A DNA stretch of 64,000 bases from Trichopria drosophilae (taxonomy: Eukaryota; Arthropoda; Insecta; Hymenoptera; Diapriidae). Shown here one piece after another: positions 1 to 10,717 of this stretch. Both the position numbers and the translations under genes were made by a program. Location: positions 67,104,501 through 67,168,500 of the forward strand of contig CM059582.1 of NCBI GenBank assembly GCA_030407085.1, in the 5' to 3' direction. The notes beneath the pieces were generated by a model. The model ran no database searches. It was not told the DNA's origin and saw only the letters and a program-made list of their open reading frames with translations. How positions within the stretch are numbered: the stretch's first letter is position 1; each line of letters begins with the position of its first letter.

Positions 1-7
1 TGATGTT

Positions 8-245
8 TTTAGGTTTTTTGGGTGCGGTAATTACAAATTTGATAGCGTAATTTAAAAATCCAAAATGGCCGATGAAAATGTCAAATATTGCAAAGTTAAC
101 CGAATAAATTGTTTTTTTTTTTAGATTTTTTAGGTACGGTAATTACAAATTTGATATCGTAATTGAAAATTATGTAATGGCGGATCCAAAATGGCCGATG
201 AAAATGTAAAATATTGCAAAATTAACAGAATAAAGGTTTTTTTTC
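8..245. repeat. Tandem duplication of a ~126-bp unit
   Basis: Two adjacent copies share an ordered set of blocks: a T-run, 'cggtaattacaaatttgat', 'ccaaaatggccgatgaaaat' and 'aatattgcaaa'. The second block starts at 60 and again at 186. The second copy adds a short 'ggcggat' stretch before it. The text resembles the satellite at 55501-55945, which also alternates 'ggatccgccatttt' with A/T-rich spacers. No coding signal is seen. Confidence 0.75.
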
Positions 246-330
246 GTTCGCTTGAGACAAAATAAAATGCGGTATAACATTTTTGACGTATTTATTAAAA
301 TAGTATAAATTACAATATCATATAAATTAG

Positions 331-1628
331 TTATTGGTGTTCTTCATGGTGTTTTGGGCTTTCTGATACGTCCGTAATTTCCGATAGCGTCTCCAAAACT
401 TCTGCATCTTCAGCCAGGTCAGAAATTTGAGGAGTATTGGAGCAGTCAACTCCACTGCAATTTAAACAGGCAGTGCTGCAGTACAACCCGGTTTTTCTGC
501 AGCCTTTCTGCATGTTTGTAACAATTTTTCGGGAGCTGGAGGTTCGTCGATGGTTACAGGAAGCAGGAAATCTTTTTTCATCCATCCCCATTCTTGCGGT
601 TCCAAATGATGGCCTAACCACTGTTGTACTTGCAGGAATACTCTTTTAAAATGTTGCAGTGCTGCGTTGTTAGTTGGAGGTAAAAATGCGAGGGTCATTT
701 TTCTTCGCTTCGAAACACCTCTGACGAAACATTTGTATCGATATTCGTTTAAAGATGTTTCTGATTTCGAAGCGCCGTATAATGTCAATGTGCATTTTAC
801 ACCAGCTTCAAAAATTTCCTCGATGATGGTATTTTTATTATAAAATTTTTCCGCCATCACTTGTAATTCTTTGTTAGTTTCAAATTCTTTAATAAATGTA
901 TTTTTTCCGTGGTCGAACAAGGCTGAAGTCGTATCGCATCCGCTGAATGCGTGTAAAAAAAGCATGAAATTTTTGGAATTTGGATATGATTTTAAAGCAA
1001 CAGTTGAAAGGTAAATATTTCTTTCGATTTTTCCTCTTCCTGGTTTTAAAAAATAAACTTCTCTGTTGTGAGGGCACAGTGCAGACAAGATAACAAGTAC
1101 GTCAATATCTTCTGACACAATAACCGGCATTGAATTTGTTAAACTAAGCACAGTCTGGATAATTAAAGTATCTGCATCGTCAGGTGCTTGAGTTACAGAG
1201 ATGTTATTTTCTTTCAACGTATTTGTTAATAATGTTATTAACGACATTTTGTTCTTTTCGTTGGAGAGAAATTTGTCTTGTGTAACTGTGAGCGGCATAT
1301 CTTCATTGAAAAAAATATCAGAGCATTTTTGTCTGCGACTTCGACGAATTCTTTCAGCTGATTTGATGCTGTTCGGACTATAACCATCAAAAACTACAAT
1401 TGAATTATTTCCATAATTTCTTCGTACATATAGGATGTAGCTTTTGCAAATACTGTTAAACTTTTCATTTATCTTCCATGGTACTCGATGCAGTAACATT
1501 CCTCCGTCAATGACATATGTTACATCATTCAGTGTATTCAAATCAATAGTCGATGGTGTAAATATACTATACAACTGAGATTTTACATTTTTTCGCATAC
1601 CTGACTCATCGAATAATGATTAATCGAA
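331..1628 (-). pseudogene. PIN/FEN1-like nuclease-fold protein, truncated and frameshifted
   Basis: The main frame runs 1598 to 462 and gives about 370 residues. Acidic motifs fall in the order seen in the FEN1/XPG-like PIN fold: VIDGG (D31), VFDGY (D71), PDDADT (about 140-144), SEDIDVL (164-166) and GCDTTS (about 221-225). These would form the metal-binding pocket of a nuclease. The 'GCDTTS' block recurs in uncharacterised arthropod proteins that multiply like transposons (from memory). The frame breaks near 510. The natural C-terminus continues in another frame (510-331) as a Cys-rich tail with CRKTGLYCS, CLNC and GVDC, a likely zinc-binding knuckle. Upstream, the conserved-looking 'LFDESGMRK' stretch at 1598-1622 is preceded by a stop and then cut at about 1629 by the palindromic repeat, so the N-terminal half is missing. 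I infer a dead gene. Activity and partner are unknown. Confidence 0.6.
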
Positions 1629-1980
1629 ATTGTTTAATTTTACCACGTTCAACGGTGGTCAAAATATTGCCAACGCTGTACGTAGGGATTTCCGCTCGTC
1701 GGGAGTTGTAAAATTACATAAGCTAAATGTGAAGTTACATAACCTTAATAATTGTAAATTTACATCTACTATGTAATTTTACAATGTTCGACGAGTGAAA
1801 ATCCCTACGTACAGCGTGAGCAATATTTTGACCAACGTTGAACGTGGTTAAATTACACAATATTTTTTTACAGTGTATGTTTAATGTAGTAAATTTAATA
1901 GGTTAAACATAGGGAAATTACACAAGTTTATAAAATTACCACGTTATACGTGGGCAATTTCATTACGGTTTTTTACAGTG
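1629..1980. mobile_element. MITE, left copy, outer end missing
   Basis: This is the mirror-image copy of the MITE at 3649-4082. Its inner end reads 'ttttttacagtg' followed by 'ta', the same terminus and TA flank. The outer ~80 bp present in the right-hand copy is absent, so the element is truncated where it meets the PIN-like gene remnant. Confidence 0.65.
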
Positions 1981-3648
1981 TACTACTTAAATGAGTTCTT
2001 AAGAAGATGGCTCTGTTTCATAGTCAAGAAGTATGTAAGTTATAAAATGTCAAATCTTCTTGTGCATAACGCTTTTTCTTAAGTGAAAAGTACTTTAAAC
2101 GGTATTTCTTGGTAAAAAACTGACATTATTAGTAAGTTATTATTAAGACGGGGAAAATAAGATGTACTTCATAAAGTCATTCTTAAATGGTTTCAAGATT
2201 CGCATATGACTTATTAAAGATATTTTATAATGAAACTCGAGGAAAATAAGTCGAATTTGTGTAAGATACCCGTAGCTGAAAGCACGATTTAAGCATTTAC
2301 ATTGTTCTTAAGTCAACTTGGACCCCGACTTAGAAAATTCCATTCTTAGGAAAGAACTTAAGTATCACTCAACGACTATGACAGATGAGAATCTTATAAC
2401 GATTTAAGAATTACTTTATGAAGTATATCTCCTTTTCCCTGTCTTAAGAATAACTCATTTCTTTACTGTGAAATAGAGCTACCATCTTAAGAACTCATTC
2501 AAGTAGTACTTCATGGTAAGTATTTCTCACACGACGACTATGAATTCGGGCCTTAAATATTGCTTATCCGAGAACAGATTTAAGGCTGTTAGGTAGGTAT
2601 AAATATGTTATTCGCGTCTCTGTGCAAGTAAAAAGAAGGAATGATATTGCGGTCTATAGCAAATACATAATAGTATGTATTATAGCAGTGTTAATATTAC
2701 AAAATTTCCATATAAATATTAATTTCGCAAGATATTATAAAATCAAAAAACAAAATCTGTCAAATGTATTTGGCAAAAATTATACAGGTTACTGACAATT
2801 AAAAGATTGAAGTTTTAAAATTTAAATAATATATTTGACAGATTTTGAGATCTTATTTATTTTATAATTAATTAATACATTTTATTAGTTTAATATCATG
2901 CGAAATTAATATTTATATGGAAATTTTGTAACATTAACACTGCTATAATACTTACCATTAGACGTTTTGCTATAGACCGCAATATCATTCCTTCTTTTTA
3001 CTTGCACAGAGACGCGGATAACATATTTATACCTACCTAACAGCCTTAAGTCTGGTCTCGGATAAGCAATATTTAAGGCCCGAATTCATAGTCGTCGTGT
3101 GAGAAATACTTACCATGAAGTACTACTTGAATGAGTTCTTAAGATGGTGGCTCTATTTCACAGTGAAGAAATGAGTTATTCTTAAGACGGGGATAAGGAG
3201 ATATACTTCATAAAGTAATTCTTAAATGGTTATAAGATTCTCATCTGTCATAGTCGTTGAGTGATACTTAAGTTCTTTCCTAAGAATCGAATTTTCCAAG
3301 TCGGGGTCCAAGTTGACTTAAGAACAATGTAAATACTTAAATCGTGCTTTTAGCTACGTGTATCTTACACAAATTCGACTTATTTTCCTCGAGTTTCATT
3401 ATAAAATATCTTTAATAAGACATATGCGAATCTTGAAACCATTTAAGAATGACTTTATGAAGTACATCTTATTTTCCCCGTCTTAATAATAACTTACTAA
3501 TAATGTCAGTTTTTTACCAAGAAATACCGTTTAAAGTACTTTTCACTTAAGAAAAAGCGTTATGCACAAGAAGATTTGACATTTTATAACTTACATACTT
3601 CTTGACTATGAAACAGAGCCACCTTCTTAAGAACTCATTTAAGTAGTA

Positions 3649-4082
3649 CACTGTAAAAAACCGTAATGAAATTGCCCACGTATAACGTGGTAATTTTATA
3701 AACTTGTGTAATTTCCCTATGTTTAACCTATTAAATTTACTACATTAAACATACACTGTAAAAAAATATTGTGTAATTTTAACACGTTCAACGTTGGTCA
3801 AAATATTGCCCACGCTGTACGTAGGGATTTTCACTCGTCGAACATTGTAAAATTACATAGTAGATGTAAATTTACAATTAAGGTTATGTAACTTCACATT
3901 TAGCTTATGTAATTTTACAACTCCCGACGAGCGGAAATCCCTACGTACAGCGTTGGAAATATTTTGACCAACGTTGAACGTGGTAAAATTACACAATATT
4001 TTTTTACAGTATAGGAAAATTACATGAGCTCCTAAAATTATCACGTTATAGGTGGGCAATTTCATTACGATTTTTTACCGTG
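3649..4082. mobile_element. Palindromic MITE with TA target duplication
   Basis: Termini are CACTGTAAAAAACCGTAATG and its near-complement (ttttttaccgtg), bounded by TA on both sides (3647-3648 and 4083-4084). The whole 434 bp is close to self-complementary. The flanks 'aagtagta' and 'cttcacagtaag' join to match 2501-2520 (aagtagtacttcatggtaag), which is the same repeat without the insertion. This empty site supports mobility and the element boundaries. TA duplication fits the Tc1/mariner superfamily, but the mobilising transposase is unknown. Confidence 0.8.
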
Positions 4083-4694
4083 TACTTCACAGTAAGTATT
4101 TCTTATGTGACGACTATGAACTCGGGCCTAATTTACTCCGTCCTCTTACATATTTGTTACTACGTAACAGACAAGCAGCAGCGACATGATCTGAATGAAA
4201 ATTAGGGAATTGGAAATGTGGGAAGATAATGACAGGTTAAACCAACACACACTGTTAACTTGCCAAAATAATCACTTCACCTTCACAACACGTCATTTAT
4301 TTAAATTCTATTTCTTTTCTTTTTTATTTCCCTGAAAACATACCGAATACATTCGAAACCCGATATTTTGCAATACTCGACCCGACGAATAAAGACGAGA
4401 AAAGAACACATGGAAGCGACAATGATCATGCACATCATGCGCTCCATTTTGGACTGCTCGGCAAAACAGCTGACGCGACTTATACGGAAAGTACGCAAGA
4501 GGGGCCGCCGAATGTAGCGCCCGCGGCGCTCTTGGTACAGACGTACCTGGCGGCGGGCCTACCGCGCGCTATGATTGGTCAACTATTATTGCTCGCCATT
4601 CAAATTCTATGCATCGGATCGAAATTTTGTATTAAACTTTTTTGCTCAGAATGATGTCAAGATTCACCCCCTACAATATTATTAGGGAGTTTTG
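4083..4694. other. Gene-free stretch, partly GC-rich
   Basis: The first ~50 bp continues the palindrome's flanking repeat. A GC-richer patch at about 4500-4580 (gccgcc, gcccgcggcg, ggcggcggg) ends with 'gattggtca', a CCAAT-like string. I see no ORF or RNA gene that I can defend, and no transcript evidence is visible. Confidence 0.4.
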
Positions 4695-4698
4695 ATCT

Positions 4699-5395
4699 GT
4701 GATCCAAAAGTCCCGGAACAGCAAAATATCTCAGCGGGAGTGCATTTTCGAGGAAAATGTTTCAGACAAAAGTTTCAGGATTTTTCCCTGGCTATTTAAT
4801 GGCGATATTGAATTTGACCTTGAACATGACCTTGAAGGTTATTTCAAGGTCAAGTTAATTTTTTTAAATGGGAACCCCTATTTTTTTTTCATGGATTCTG
4901 AAAGAGCGGGAAATTCTACGTCCGAGTATGATATGATCGATTTTTCCGGCAAGGTCATTTCAAGGTGAAACTTAAAACTCCCGTAACGGCGAAATATCTC
5001 AGAGGGTGTGCATTTCTTTGGAAATTGTTTCAGACAAAAGTTTAAGGATTTATCCTGGGATATTTAATGGTAGCACAGAATTTGACCTTGAACATGACCT
5101 TGAAGGTTATTTCAAGGTCAAGTTTGTTTTTTTTAATGGAAACTGCTATTTTTTTTCACGGATTCGGAGAGAGCACAAAATTTTACGTCCAAATATGCTA
5201 TGGCCGTTTTATTCGGCAATGTCATTTCAAGGCCAAACTTAAAACTCCCGGAACAGCGAATTAACTCAGCAAGAGGCACCATTGAATTTAACCTTGAAAA
5301 TTACCTTGAGGCTTATTCTAAGCTCAAGACTATTTTTTTTTAATTGGAACCCCGTTTCATTTTCGTAATGTTTCCAGAGTTTCCAGAGTGCAATG
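4699..5395. repeat. Left subterminal array of mariner 1 (2.5 units)
   Basis: Units starting near 4708, 4976 and 5246 each begin 'actcccg(g/t)aac(a/g)gc' and carry 'gaccttgaacatgacctt' and a T-rich tract. Right-arm partners at 7268-7739 hold about 1.5-2 units in inverted orientation. Open frames here only reflect unit conservation. The 'aaggtca' half-sites recur many times and could be transposase-binding or nuclear-receptor-like sites, which is inference. Confidence 0.75.
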
Positions 5396-5595
5396 CATTA
5401 TCATTGTTCCCGGATAAAAATATACATTTTTTTTTACATCCGATACGTTTATAAATACCGTATGTATGGGTAACATTTTTACATTGTTTCCAATGCTACC
5501 GCCGGCTTTAGCATTACCCAAGATGTACCGCGTGGAGGTAGCACGGTCGGGTTTACACCTCTTCGGGGTGCTTTGTTCAGGTGGTTCCCCTCGCC

Positions 5596-5641
5596 GTCAC
5601 CTGTGCGTGTGCGTGTGCGTGTGCGTGTGTGTGTGTGTGTG
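5596..5641. repeat. GT/GCGT microsatellite
   Basis: Alternating 'gtgcgt' and 'gt' dinucleotides lie just downstream of the transposase stop inside mariner 1. No function is visible. Confidence 0.9.
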
Positions 5642-5704
5642 GGTGTCCCCAGACAGTTAAGGCAAGATGGGTATACTAAGATTTTGATGAAATTATGTAT
5701 CTTA

Positions 5705-6787
5705 CTAAAGCTTATGCTCAAAGTGATTGCCATGAACTTCTTGGCAATATCCCAAGCGATTATAAAAAGTCGATACGACTTTTTTAATCATATCTGGTTC
5801 TATAGCCGCGATCTCATCCCGTATTCGTTGTTTTACTTCCTCAATATTCACCGGTTTCGTTCGATACACTCTATCTTTGAGATAACCCCATAGAAAATAG
5901 TCAAGGGGCGTAAGATCCGGAGATCTTGGTGGCCATTCTATTACACCCCTTCGACCTAGCCACCGTTCTGCGAATACATCACTCAAATAATTGCGAACAT
6001 CTGTTGCATAATGGGGTGCTGCACCATCTTGCTGAAACCAAGTCTGATCGAAATCCTCGCCTACAATAACCTGAATAGCAGGAATGATGTCGTCCCTCAA
6101 CATATCGTGGTATTTTTGACCAGTAAGGGTACCCTCGATGAAGAAGGGCCCAACTACCGCATTGTTTATAATACCTGCCCATACGTTTACTTTTTCAGGA
6201 TATTGAGTAGAACGACTATCGACCATCCAATTAGGATTGGTTTCACTCCAACAAGACATGTTATGTCTATTGATTGCCCCATTTAAGAAGAATGTAGCTT
6301 CATCAGAAAATACGATGCGATTCAAGAAACCGGCATCAGCATCTATTCGATTCATCATTAATTCCGCAAACTGTAGGCGTCTATCAGGATCGTCTTCATT
6401 CAATTGTTGTACGAGTCTAACTTTGTATGGGTGAAATTTTAAGTTTTTAGTTAAGATCCGTTGTACTGTACCGTAACATAAGTCGTGCTGCTGTTTAACT
6501 TTCCTGATGGAAGTATGAGGATCTTCCGTTATTGACAGCGCGACATTCAACTCATTTTCTTCAGTTGATGCTGTTACTGGACGACCTGCTCTTGGGAGAT
6601 CCTTCACAGTACCGTGAACTTCAAAACGATTTATTGTTCTGCTAACAGTAGATTTAGAAATCGGTTCTCGTCCCTCTCTAAATGATGCGTTAAATAAGGT
6701 TCGCACATTCTCTAAAGATCGCTGGTTATCACCCCAGCCTCTCATCATGAGAATGGTTATTCTTTCTCGTTCACTTAGCGCAGCCAT
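5705..6787 (-). CDS. Mariner-type transposase, DD41D, intact
   Basis: The 360-residue frame is uninterrupted from ATG (6787) to stop. The N-terminal ~75 residues form the paired helix-turn-helix DNA-binding region (RITILMMRGWGD, then ISKSTVSRTINRF) ending in the GRP linker (GRPVTAS) typical of mariner/Tc1 proteins. The catalytic DDE/D fold shows D162 in FSDEATF, D254 in QQDGAAPHY and D296 in SPDLTPLDYFLW. The second and third acidic residues are separated by 41 residues, the DD41D signature of rosa-like mariners rather than classical DD34D mariner or DD34E Tc1. The length is normal for the superfamily. It would cut and paste its host transposon at TA sites by binding the inverted repeats that flank it. 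Two damaged relatives lie at 22227-23288 and 41637-42712. Confidence 0.93.
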   Translation of the reverse strand: MAALSERERITILMMRGWGDNQRSLENVRTLFNASFREGREPISKSTVSRTINRFEVHGTVKDLPRAGRPVTASTEENELNVALSITEDPHTSIRKVKQQHDLCYGTVQRILTKNLKFHPYKVRLVQQLNEDDPDRRLQFAELMMNRIDADAGFLNRIVFSDEATFFLNGAINRHNMSCWSETNPNWMVDSRSTQYPEKVNVWAGIINNAVVGPFFIEGTLTGQKYHDMLRDDIIPAIQVIVGEDFDQTWFQQDGAAPHYATDVRNYLSDVFAERWLGRRGVIEWPPRSPDLTPLDYFLWGYLKDRVYRTKPVNIEEVKQRIRDEIAAIEPDMIKKVVSTFYNRLGYCQEVHGNHFEHKL

Positions 6788-7741
6788 TGCTCTTTGTACG
6801 AAATATACGTATGTATTTTGTTACTGAAATGATGCTTAATACGTTTAGATGGGAAAGGCGTTTAGATAGGAAATCCATGTATCTCACAAAACGATAAAGT
6901 TAAGACCAAAATGTAACCTTATAAGACTGTACACGTATGTATAAATTCAATGTGAATGTATGTTGTTTATTTACTTCGCTGGTGACTCGTGCTCTCTGTC
7001 GCTGTTCGCGCGCCCAAGTTCACTTTGCACAAGTGTTGCGTAAGATGTATGTATACACTTTTTTTAAACAGTTTATTATTCTATTCACAAAATTAGAGGA
7101 CAAGCGAGGGACAGGAACTGATTCCTAAATCGATTTTTGGCAGAACAATAAATTGTTTCGAAGTTTACGGCACTGTAAAGGATCTCCCTAGAGCAGATCG
7201 TCCAGTAATAGCATCGACTGAACAAAATGAATTTAACCACTCTCAATACCGGAAGATCCTCATAACTTCGTTAAGAAAATGAAACGGGGTTCCAATTAAA
7301 AAAAAAAAATAATCTTGACCTGAGAATAATCTTCAAGGTAATTTTCAAGGTCAAATTTTATGCTAGCATTAAATATCCCGGAAAAAATCCTGAAACTTTG
7401 TCTGAAACATTTTACCCGAAGATGACCTCTTGCTGAGTTAATTCGCTGTTCCGGGAGTTTTAAGTTTCACCTTGAAATGACCTTGCCGAAAAAAACGGCC
7501 ATAGCATATTCGGACGTAAAATTTTGTGCTCTTTCCGAATCCGTGAAAAAAAATAGGGGTTCCCATTTAAAAAAATTAACTTGACCTTGAAATAACCTTC
7601 AAGGTCATGTTCAAGGTCAAATTCAATATCGCCATTAAATAGCCAGGGAAAAATCCTGAAACTTTTGTCTGAAACATTTTCCTCGAAAATGCACTCCCGC
7701 TGAGATATTTTGCTGTTCCGGGACTTTTGGATCACCCTGTA

Positions 7742-8155
7742 TATATATAAACACGTAATATGGTCATTTCGCGGACCCGATTTTTTTATATATAACTCGT
7801 CTATGTATCGGTCATTTTGCGGACTTCGGGAAAAATTAAATTTGGTCTATTTGGATCTTATCAAGCTTAACTAGGCTGCGTGCGCTGGGGGGCTCTGCCC
7901 CCCAGACCCCCCGCTAAAAACTATCCTAACCCAACCCTACCAAACCTCGCCTAGACCTAGTTGTGCCTAAAGTTTGGTGCGAAATTATGTTCCCTATAGC
8001 AAAAACATAGGGTCCGCATAATGCCCATCATGTATAAAAAAAAAGTCCTCGAAATGACCAAAAAAATACTTTCTTTTCGCGGACGGTCCGCGAAATGACA
8101 AAAAGTCCGCAAAATGACCGATCTGTTTAAAAAAAAGTCCCCAAAATTACCACAA

Positions 8156-8158
<3 letters not shown>
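7742..8158. repeat. Inverted-repeat spacer with strong GC hairpin
   Basis: Motifs of the 'tttgcggac' and 'cgcggac' type recur in opposite orientations (7765-7835 and 8080-8125), so the stretch folds on itself. At its centre 7886-7904 forms an 8-bp perfect GC stem with a TCT loop, followed by 'agacccccc'. It contains no credible gene. A degraded non-autonomous element is possible, but no termini can be fixed. Confidence 0.5.

Positions 8159-8212
<54 letters not shown>
8159..8212. repeat. AT microsatellite
   Basis: Pure alternating AT for about 50 bp. The LTR at 8260-10246 is flanked by AT-rich repeats on both sides. Confidence 0.95.
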
Positions 8213-8216
<4 letters not shown>

Positions 8217-8259
8217 CATATTTTTTGTATAAACCGCGTTTTGAATATCATATATATAT

Positions 8260-10246
8260 TGTGACCCCCCAAAAACCTAACCCCAAAATTCCTTTACCGT
8301 CGTCGCCGCTCGCAACCGCCCGCAACCGCACGCAACCGAAATACAAAACCAACCGAATCCCTGGGGTCACAAAACCGCTATGCTCAGCCCCAAGATCCCC
8401 TCGGCACAGGAGAGGGCGGTATTCGCAGGTGCAGTCAAAACTCGAAACGGAAACTCGACGATAGAAACTAGCGGTCACGAACAGCGAGGACGGGTTAACC
8501 TCAAAACCGAACCCCACATTATAGTCACGATGCCGAAACGCGAATTCAATATTATTTACCGACGTCAGAACGAAACGAAACCAAATTTTTCCGACCAACA
8601 ATTTTGGGTTGCCCCGTAGGAGCCGGGAGCCATTCGGACAAAAATCAATACAAAAAATCGCGCCACACCTCCACAGCGGGTGTCCGTAGCCATCATCGTA
8701 ATTTAAGTATCAGTACCAAAGAAATTAATTAATTTCCCGGTCGCACACAGTGCCGGTAACCAAGATTTCCACCTATAGCGTTAGCAATGATCGTTACTTT
8801 TCACTTATCGATTGAATAAATTCCAAGGTAATACGTATCGTATTTTAATAAACGCGTGAAAGATTGCATGATTAAGAGTGCTCTCCTTGAATATTTTCAA
8901 GGACGATAATCGTGAAGTAGTCTCTTTTGAATTTTAGATTAAACCCTTCGAAATCTCTTCAAAGCGGTATCCGTGGGACGAGTTATTTAAGCTTTACAAC
9001 ATTTTAATTGTATCCTTGATCCCTGTCAAGGACGATAGCCGTAAAAAGGTTTTCTTTAAGGTTAATTAAACCCTTTGAATAAGAATCAAAGGCGATATCC
9101 ATTTTAAGAATTATTTAAGTATTACGAAATGTTCACTTTCCTTGGAACTTTTTCAAACCCGGGCGACGCGGAAGAAAGATATTATTATTTTGATTTTACC
9201 GAGAGATTTTAAAGTAAAAAAAAAAACGAAACGAAAGCACGAGTGATTCGCGGCACTTCACTTAGGAACGCGAGCGAGGAATTCACGAACTAATCCCGGA
9301 AGGCGATAACAAAACGACAATGATTAGAACCAAGAAAGATCGATTTGCCTTCCGGAACTCGTGTTACCTTATCACCAAGCGAGGCCCACCTTCCAAAGCC
9401 CAGGTTGTCCTGCCGCTGCCGGTGCCAGAACGAGAATGGCCCGATGCTCGTCGCCGCCCTGCCAGAACGCGGTCGTCGCCGCCCGCCGGTGCCAGAGACG
9501 GGCTTTCCGCGCGGCGTCTCTTCCCCTTTCCCGTCGATTCCTCTCACGCCTTCTGGAACCTTCTAGAGACTTCCAGAAGCGGTAAACGGTAAACATCCAT
9601 TGTCTCGATACCTCTATCAAAACAACAGGTGCCTTTGTTTATCCCGTAACCATCATAACAAAGCGACGAGAACCTTTCTAATCGGGCTCTTTATGTTCAA
9701 ATATTAGCGAGAATTTCAAAACAATAAACGATATAATATTATCCGCGATGCAAAATATAATCTGTTTAATAAAATTACCAAAATATCGAGAACCTTCTAA
9801 CAAAATTAATATTCTAAAATGATGTGAAAAATGCCCAAGTATGCGTTCTACTTTATATAATTGCTCAAACCTGCTACTATGCGATATCCAAGAATATTAA
9901 ACAATGCTAAAGAAAAGAATTTAAGCGATAAAATTTTCTTTTTAGTTTCAGATGAAAACCAATACGAACTTATACCATGAGTGATTTAATCTCCCCCCAT
10001 TTTTTTAAACTTTTTGTTAAATAATTACTGGCCACATATCCTTTAGGCCACGGTTCGGAGCCACATGATCAAAATTAGCGCCATCACGGCAGTACCCCCA
10101 TTTACCCAACGGATATGACCCCAGCGACTGCAGTACTAGGAAAATATTAGCGCCACTATCGGCAGTCCCCCTATTATTAGCACTGCAGCATCCCAACGAG
10201 TTGATTCTCGCACAAAACTACAGCTGTAACGTGTTGCCATGTTACA
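8260..10246 (-). mobile_element. Solo LTR of a long-LTR Gypsy-like family, copy A
   Basis: Read on the minus strand it starts TGTAACATGGCAACACG (10246) and ends GGGGGGTCACA (8260), a TG...CA pair. Alternating AT flanks both ends, so the duplication 'atat' is uninformative. It is collinear with copy C (47573-51238), including the 'gaggacgggttaacctcaaa' block, repeated ~110-bp 'tcaaggacgatagcc' units and the CG-rich stretch at 9300-9590. Relative to C it lacks about 0.3 kb near the start and has fewer internal units. Open frames inside are non-coding LTR sequence shared by both copies. No internal gag or pol adjoins it. Confidence 0.75.
8860..9150. repeat. Internal tandem units of LTR copy A
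   Basis: About three diverged units contain 'cttgaatattttcaaggacg', 'ttaaaccctttgaat' and 'ggcgatatcca'. The homologous stretch in copy C (49250-49760) has about five, so unit number varies between LTR copies. Confidence 0.7.
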
Positions 10247-10261
10247 ATATATATATGATAT

Positions 10262-10543
10262 ATGTGTATCTGTCACTGAAGTCTATACTAGAGAATAGAG
10301 ATCAGTGGTATATATGGTATCATATGGCATTATCTCGTCACGGTAATAATATGCTCTTATTTAATGAAATAAACAGGTTATAAAATGTAATGTGTGTTAA
10401 GGGTAAGTGTGAAGTGTTATTATTTTCACTGTGGTAGATTAATTCGAACAAGTTGAATGTTAATCTATCAAACTCAGTTCCAAATTCCTACTCCATCTAC
10501 TACCTTCCACTTCTTAATATAAATACTTCTTCCGCTTTTAATA
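10262..10543 (+). repeat. Dispersed ~280-bp repeat, copy 1 (inverted partner at 13708)
   Basis: It runs from 'tgtatctgtcactgaag' to 'cttcttaatataaatacttc' and is the reverse complement of 13708-13970 with scattered differences. It contains an 'aaataaac' polyadenylation-like string. The family is not recognised, and either a short LTR or a MITE would fit. Confidence 0.7.
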
Positions 10544-10717
10544 TAAAAATATCAATAAAAAAAATCGCCTCCTAATTGGTTGATTTTTAAATTGTACAAG
10601 TGGCTTCGCTAAAAGTATTTTATTCAATGAAAACAGCATTATCGAATAGCTTTACAATTTTCAAGCGAAGCTGATCTGTGCCGCTCAGATGGTTTGGTTG
10701 AAGTCTTCGAAAAGTGT

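Larger units (their letters stand above)
1629..4082. repeat. Giant nested palindrome (~1.15-kb arms)
   Basis: Position 1636 pairs with about 3990, and complementarity holds inward with few mismatches to a short spacer around 2770-2880 (centre near 2814). For example 2960-3010 is the reverse complement of about 2625-2660. Each arm holds smaller palindromes: 1636-1858 and 3770-3998 fold on themselves, and 1981-2510 is an imperfect palindrome with 'cttaagaa' repeats. No protein is encoded. It truncates the PIN-like gene on its left. It resembles a foldback-type non-autonomous element, but no transposase match can be named. Confidence 0.85.
4695..7739. mobile_element. DD41D mariner-type transposon, element 1
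   Basis: The right end reads inward as CAGGGTGATCCAAAAGTC and is followed by TA (7740-7741). The left end at about 4695 keeps 'tgatccaaaagtcccgg' but its first bases are degraded. Long inverted subterminal blocks (left 4699-5395, right 7268-7739) flank a minus-strand transposase gene. The element is about 3.0 kb, larger than the 1.3-1.6 kb usual for mariners, because of repeated subterminal units and a GT microsatellite. It appears to be the only element here with an undamaged transposase frame, although the decayed left tip may limit mobility. Confidence 0.85.

Noticed and set aside
4699..5242. Open frames beginning MIQKSRNSKIS and similar, with a near-identical partner at 7460-7735
   Set aside because: They are translations of the inverted subterminal repeats of mariner 1. 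The same peptide arises on both arms because the DNA is repeated; no domain and no independent coding sign.
7755..8130. CRISPR-like or regulatory array of 'gcggac' motifs
   Set aside because: Only a few motifs in opposite orientations without regular spacers, in a eukaryotic context; explained as an inverted repeat.
9290..9620. Arg/Pro-rich frames on both strands in LTR copy A, also seen near 50160-50363
   Set aside because: CG-rich non-coding LTR sequence open in several frames at once, not conserved as protein between the two copies.
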